From contig CALUPG010000003.1 of NCBI GenBank assembly GCA_944322565.1, positions 62,001 to 126,000 of the forward strand: 64,000 nucleotides of DNA. Direction: 5' to 3'. Every line of letters starts with the position of its first letter. Position 1 is the first letter of the stretch. Position numbers and translations under genes: made by a program. This document shows, piece after piece, positions 61,078 to 64,000 of this stretch. The notes beneath the pieces are model-generated. The model did no database searches, had not been told where the DNA came from, and saw only the letters and a program-made list of their open reading frames with translations. Source of the stretch: an uncultured Bacteroidales bacterium. GTDB taxonomy: Bacteria; Bacteroidota; Bacteroidia; Bacteroidales; UBA932.

Positions 61078-62082
61078 CTATAATTTTGCGGTAAGCTCCT
61101 TCATGCATCTGCGGGCCGGGGCTTTCTCATAGAGAATGCGGTAGACCATGTCGGCTATCGGCATGTCTATCTTGTGCCTGAAATTGATGTGTCTGATGCA
61201 GTCTGCGGCAAAATATCCTTCTGCAATCATTGTCATTTCATTGAGGGCGCTCTTGACCGTACATCCTCTTCCGATGAGAAGCCCGAGCCTGCGGTTGCGG
61301 CTGTATATGGAGTAGCATGTCACAAGCAGGTCTCCGAGATATGCCGGGGCAAGCGTGTTGCGCTTGTCAGGATAGCTTTCCCGCAGGAAACGGGTCATCT
61401 CGTTGGCGCAGCTTGAAATCAGCACGGCGAGGAAATTGTCCCCGTATCCGAGACCGACGGCGAGACCGACGGCAATTGCATAGATGTTTTTGAGAATTGA
61501 CGCATATTCGACACCATAGATATCTGCCGAATAACTGAGCCGGACACTGTTGTTGGCAAGCTTGTTGCCTATGAGACGGGCATTCTCTTCATCCGTGCAT
61601 ACTACGGTAAGGTATGAGAGCTTCCCCTTGGATACCTCTTCGGCGTGAGACGGGCCTCCGATTATGCCTATCTGCCTGAAAGAAAGGCTGTATCTGTCCT
61701 TGAGATATTCCGCAACCGTCTGATATTCCCCGGGTATGATGCCCTTGATGGCGGAAACGATGAATTTGTCGCAGAGCGGCTCTGTAAGCGGCTGAAGAAA
61801 ATCCTTCAGGTATGCCGACGGCACGGCCATTATTATGATGTCCGCATTGCGCACGACTTCATTTATGTCGGCGCAAGGGTGAATGCGGCTGAGGTCAAAT
61901 TCCAGTTCGCTCACATATTTCGGATTGCGGCCGTCGGCGAGGACGCCTTCCAGCACTTCAGGATTGCGGATGTACCACCATACATTTGATTCATTCCTTG
62001 AGAGCAGGCCTGCGATGGCAGTGGCCCAGCTTCCATAACCTATTACGGCACAATGCGCTTCTTTCCCAATCTTATATTCCAT
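61078..62082 (-). CDS. gpsA: Glycerol-3-phosphate dehydrogenase [NAD(P)+]
   Basis: From the ATG at 62080-62082 the protein has 334 residues. The Rossmann motif is CAVIGYGSWATAIAGLL near 11-27, followed by VPSAYLKDFLQPL and SAIKGIIPGEYQTV near 105-118. The catalytic Lys lies in ASILKNIYAIAVGLAVGLGY near 190-209. APAYLGDLLVTCYS and RNRRLGLLIGRG complete the fold. It makes sn-glycerol 3-phosphate for phospholipids. GYGSWA replaces the usual GAGSWG, as often in Bacteroidota. A longer frame to 62166 is excluded by a -7 box TATATTTG (62108-62115, minus strand). Confidence 0.94.
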   Translation of the reverse strand: MEYKIGKEAHCAVIGYGSWATAIAGLLSRNESNVWWYIRNPEVLEGVLADGRNPKYVSELEFDLSRIHPCADINEVVRNADIIIMAVPSAYLKDFLQPLTEPLCDKFIVSAIKGIIPGEYQTVAEYLKDRYSLSFRQIGIIGGPSHAEEVSKGKLSYLTVVCTDEENARLIGNKLANNSVRLSYSADIYGVEYASILKNIYAIAVGLAVGLGYGDNFLAVLISSCANEMTRFLRESYPDKRNTLAPAYLGDLLVTCYSIYSRNRRLGLLIGRGCTVKSALNEMTMIAEGYFAADCIRHINFRHKIDMPIADMVYRILYEKAPARRCMKELTAKL

Positions 62083-62107
62083 TTCGGTCAGGTTACAATT
62101 ACACGGA

Positions 62108-62115
62108 TACAAATA
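62108..62115 (-). promoter_or_regulatory. -7 element for gpsA
   Basis: Minus-strand TATATTTG, exact TAnnTTTG, 25 bp upstream of the chosen gpsA ATG. A second copy at 62186-62193 repeats CAAATATACGCA. Confidence 0.5.
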
Positions 62116-62250
62116 TACGCAGAAGCCGAGAGCAATGCAAGCTTGTTTGCAATTGCCGAGGCGCATGCAGTATAAATGACGGAGTCAAATATACGCAAAC
62201 TGGCCGAAATTCGGATAGAATTTTGTCTTTTGTCTTGCCGGGAACAATAC

Positions 62251-63798
62251 TTACCGGAGCCATCCTGAGCCATGCCTGCATCCGGCAAATATCTTTTCTT
62301 TCGACGAGTAGAGACTCTCATATTCGGATTCATCGAGAATCCTGCATCCGGAATATCTGCCGGACATGTCCATGACCACTCCTGATTCGTTCATGCTGCG
62401 GTATTCCTTCCATCCGTTTTCAGCTGTGGCTTTTCGTGGATTCGGTGCCGGCTCCGAATACCAGCCGGAACCTGCAATGTGCCGGCCCATTGTACAGTTA
62501 AGATATGTGACATTGTCCCGCTCAGAGCTGTTCCCGCCTGACCTGGCAAGGTAAACTGTACCTGTGCCGACGCCGCTTTCGGCGGTAAGCCTGCATTTGA
62601 GAAAGACTATTCCTTTGTCTGCACTTCTGCACCTGGCCTGGACGAGATATCCCCCGTTGTCATTCCGGCATGAACGGATTTCGCATGACTCGAACAATGC
62701 GGTCTTCGGATAGCCCCAGATAAAGTCGACATCGCCTCTTATAAGGCAGTTGTCAAAGAAACTCCAGCCTTTAAGCTCTATAGTGTCCTGTTCGCTTGAA
62801 AAATTGCAGTTCCTTGCAATCAGTCGGCCGTCATCGCAATTAAAATAGATGACTTCCGCCTGACTCCCATGTCCGTGTGAGTTTTCAAGAGTAATGTTTT
62901 CGAAGCAGAGCATGTCGCAGTTCTCCACGAGAATCACGGACCTTCCTCCTGTCTTTCCGACAGGACTTCCGATCTGAGGGACAGATTGCAGGGAGCCTCC
63001 GACGCCATTGATCCTGCCGTTGCTGTTGTCAAACCTGACGACAGTACCCCCGCGACTTTCTCCCTTGATTGTGAGATTATTCTTGTTTCGTATGAAAATG
63101 GGCTCGTCATAGATTCCGTCGCAGGCAGTGATGGTGACGGCAGCGCTTTGGCCTCGGCCGACAGCATAGTTGACCGCCCCTTGGAGAGTCATGAAGTCGC
63201 AGTCCCGGCCGCCGACAGTGATTTCGTCCTTGTTTTCAGGTTTCGGCATCACTGTGAATGTCCATTCTCCGCTTCCGATGCCTCCGAAGCCGTCAGCAAT
63301 TATTACACCGGGCTCAATGACGACACTGTATTCTTTCCCGTATTCGAGACTGCCCGTATGAGGCCTGATTCTGACCGAGTTTCCTTCGGCTGTCACTGCA
63401 TTGTAATATACAATGCGATAGTACCCCGCAGTCCCGACGGCATCCATAGCCGTTGAAAAGAGAGTATTGTCTGTCATCTGTACGCCTGCGGCATTTGCTG
63501 CCGCGACATCTGCCATGTCAATCATGTCAGCCTCATTTCCTCTTGAGTCCAGTATCCTGATGGCACCGGAATCTCCGAGCGTCGGTACGGAAGAGAATGT
63601 AAGGGTAAGGTAGGAGTCCTGACAGGCATTTTCTCCTCCGGGAAATACTGTCACGGAGCCGAGCTGCAGCTCCGTCGGTCTTGGAGTTTCCGCTTCATTC
63701 CGGTTCCCTTTATCCTGAGAGGGCTTCTCGCATCCGTTCAGTAACATTGCCGCCATGGCGGCCGCAATCACCTGCGCCGCAGATATGGAAGTTTTCAT
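62251..63798 (-). CDS. Pectinesterase-like lipoprotein with N-terminal Ig-like domain
   Basis: This 515-residue protein has a lipoprotein signal ending AAMLLNGC with Cys23. Residues ~40-190 resemble an SbsA/Big5-type Ig-like domain (GSGEWTFTVMPKP at its end). Residues ~200-480 form a right-handed beta-helix of the pectin methylesterase family, with FMTLQGAVNYAVGRGQSAAV, EQDTIELKGWSFFDNCLIRG, and VDFIWGYPKTALFESC, which carries the second catalytic Asp. It would remove methyl esters from pectin at the cell surface. No other pectin gene is nearby. Confidence 0.88.
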   Translation of the reverse strand: MKTSISAAQVIAAAMAAMLLNGCEKPSQDKGNRNEAETPRPTELQLGSVTVFPGGENACQDSYLTLTFSSVPTLGDSGAIRILDSRGNEADMIDMADVAAANAAGVQMTDNTLFSTAMDAVGTAGYYRIVYYNAVTAEGNSVRIRPHTGSLEYGKEYSVVIEPGVIIADGFGGIGSGEWTFTVMPKPENKDEITVGGRDCDFMTLQGAVNYAVGRGQSAAVTITACDGIYDEPIFIRNKNNLTIKGESRGGTVVRFDNSNGRINGVGGSLQSVPQIGSPVGKTGGRSVILVENCDMLCFENITLENSHGHGSQAEVIYFNCDDGRLIARNCNFSSEQDTIELKGWSFFDNCLIRGDVDFIWGYPKTALFESCEIRSCRNDNGGYLVQARCRSADKGIVFLKCRLTAESGVGTGTVYLARSGGNSSERDNVTYLNCTMGRHIAGSGWYSEPAPNPRKATAENGWKEYRSMNESGVVMDMSGRYSGCRILDESEYESLYSSKEKIFAGCRHGSGWLR

Positions 63799-63832
63799 AC
63801 AGCTATAAATTTCAGTGTCATCAATTGTGCGG

Positions 63833-63840
63833 CAAATTTA
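63833..63840 (-). promoter_or_regulatory. -7 element for the pectinesterase gene
   Basis: Minus-strand TAAATTTG, exact TAnnTTTG, 35 bp upstream of the ATG. Confidence 0.5.
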
Positions 63841-63876
63841 TGCAATATCTTTCCTTCAGATATGGAATTATTGTCA

Positions 63877-63913
63877 AAAATCCCTGCCGAATTATCTTTC
63901 CGACAGGGATTTT
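63877..63913. terminator. Bidirectional terminator
   Basis: AAAATCCCTG (63877-63886) and CAGGGATTTT (63904-63913) form a perfect 10-bp stem around a 17-base loop, with A/T runs on both sides. It probably ends a gene coming from the right. 63914-64000 has no recognisable gene. Confidence 0.8.
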
Positions 63914-64000
63914 GAGTATGTCACGCCTTCTCCTTGCGCATGGGTGGGGAAGGCGCCCGGGATTGCGGCGGATTATCTTGTACGTGTCACTGTATGGAGG

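Overview
This 64-kb window reads as a chromosome segment of a Bacteroidales-type bacterium (phylum Bacteroidota). The evidence is the TAnnTTTG promoter -7 boxes ahead of many genes, the general scarcity of strong Shine-Dalgarno sites, and lineage-typical genes: a ParA-ParB-DUF5683-MltD cluster, an Hpt-Adk-Obg cluster, fimbrillin/FimB-type lipoproteins, DPP4, a heparinase II/III protein, and a type II-C CRISPR system whose long repeat starts GTTGTGAATTGC. I cannot resolve the genus.

Layout. 1-6319 holds a left-truncated alpha/beta hydrolase, a DEDDh exonuclease, a subclass A2-like class A beta-lactamase, an ECF sigma factor with a membrane partner, and a leftward yccF / DUF169-PAS / zinc alcohol dehydrogenase run. 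6335-15200 is an AT-richer defence island: an 11-repeat CRISPR array on the + strand, converging across a shared terminator on a leftward operon cas9 - BRO/DinD-like gene - cas1 - cas2, with a tracrRNA gene divergent from cas9. 15196-25280 is mostly housekeeping (xpt, GNAT, MFS, NAD(P)HX repair, tRNA-Ala, dut, murF, PAP2, obg, DUF1963, adk, hpt). 25460-34000 has a helix-hairpin-helix surface protein, mltD, DUF5683, parB, parA, a lipid kinase and an RluA-type synthase. 34000-46100 has holA, an ABC exporter, a 5'-nucleotidase split into two genes, an MFS pump, a heparinase-like lyase, yicC, glnS and an esterase. 46153-52064 is a GC-rich fimbria-type surface locus behind a membrane-bound AraC regulator. 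52300-63798 has a dipeptidase, pyrF, sdaA, a MATE remnant, DPP4, a bile-salt-hydrolase-like enzyme, arginine deiminase, gpsA and a pectinesterase-like lipoprotein.

The most unusual part is the CRISPR island. Between the second and third repeats lies 872 bp of DNA that is not a spacer. It holds the 3' end of one phage-type gene and most of a Mu gpG-like virion morphogenesis gene, and the latter is cut short exactly at the next repeat. A further coding-like scrap abuts the first repeat on the other side. A BRO/DinD-type gene sits between cas9 and cas1 with 6-bp and 3-bp junctions, so it is built into the operon. Each 48-bp repeat carries a Bacteroidota-type promoter (TTG, 20 bp, TAAATTTG), so every spacer could be transcribed from the repeat before it. 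The tracrRNA has its own TTTG-N19-TATATTTG promoter and can pair with repeat positions 2-23 with one bulged base.

All calls come from reading the sequence and recognising families; no database search was run.
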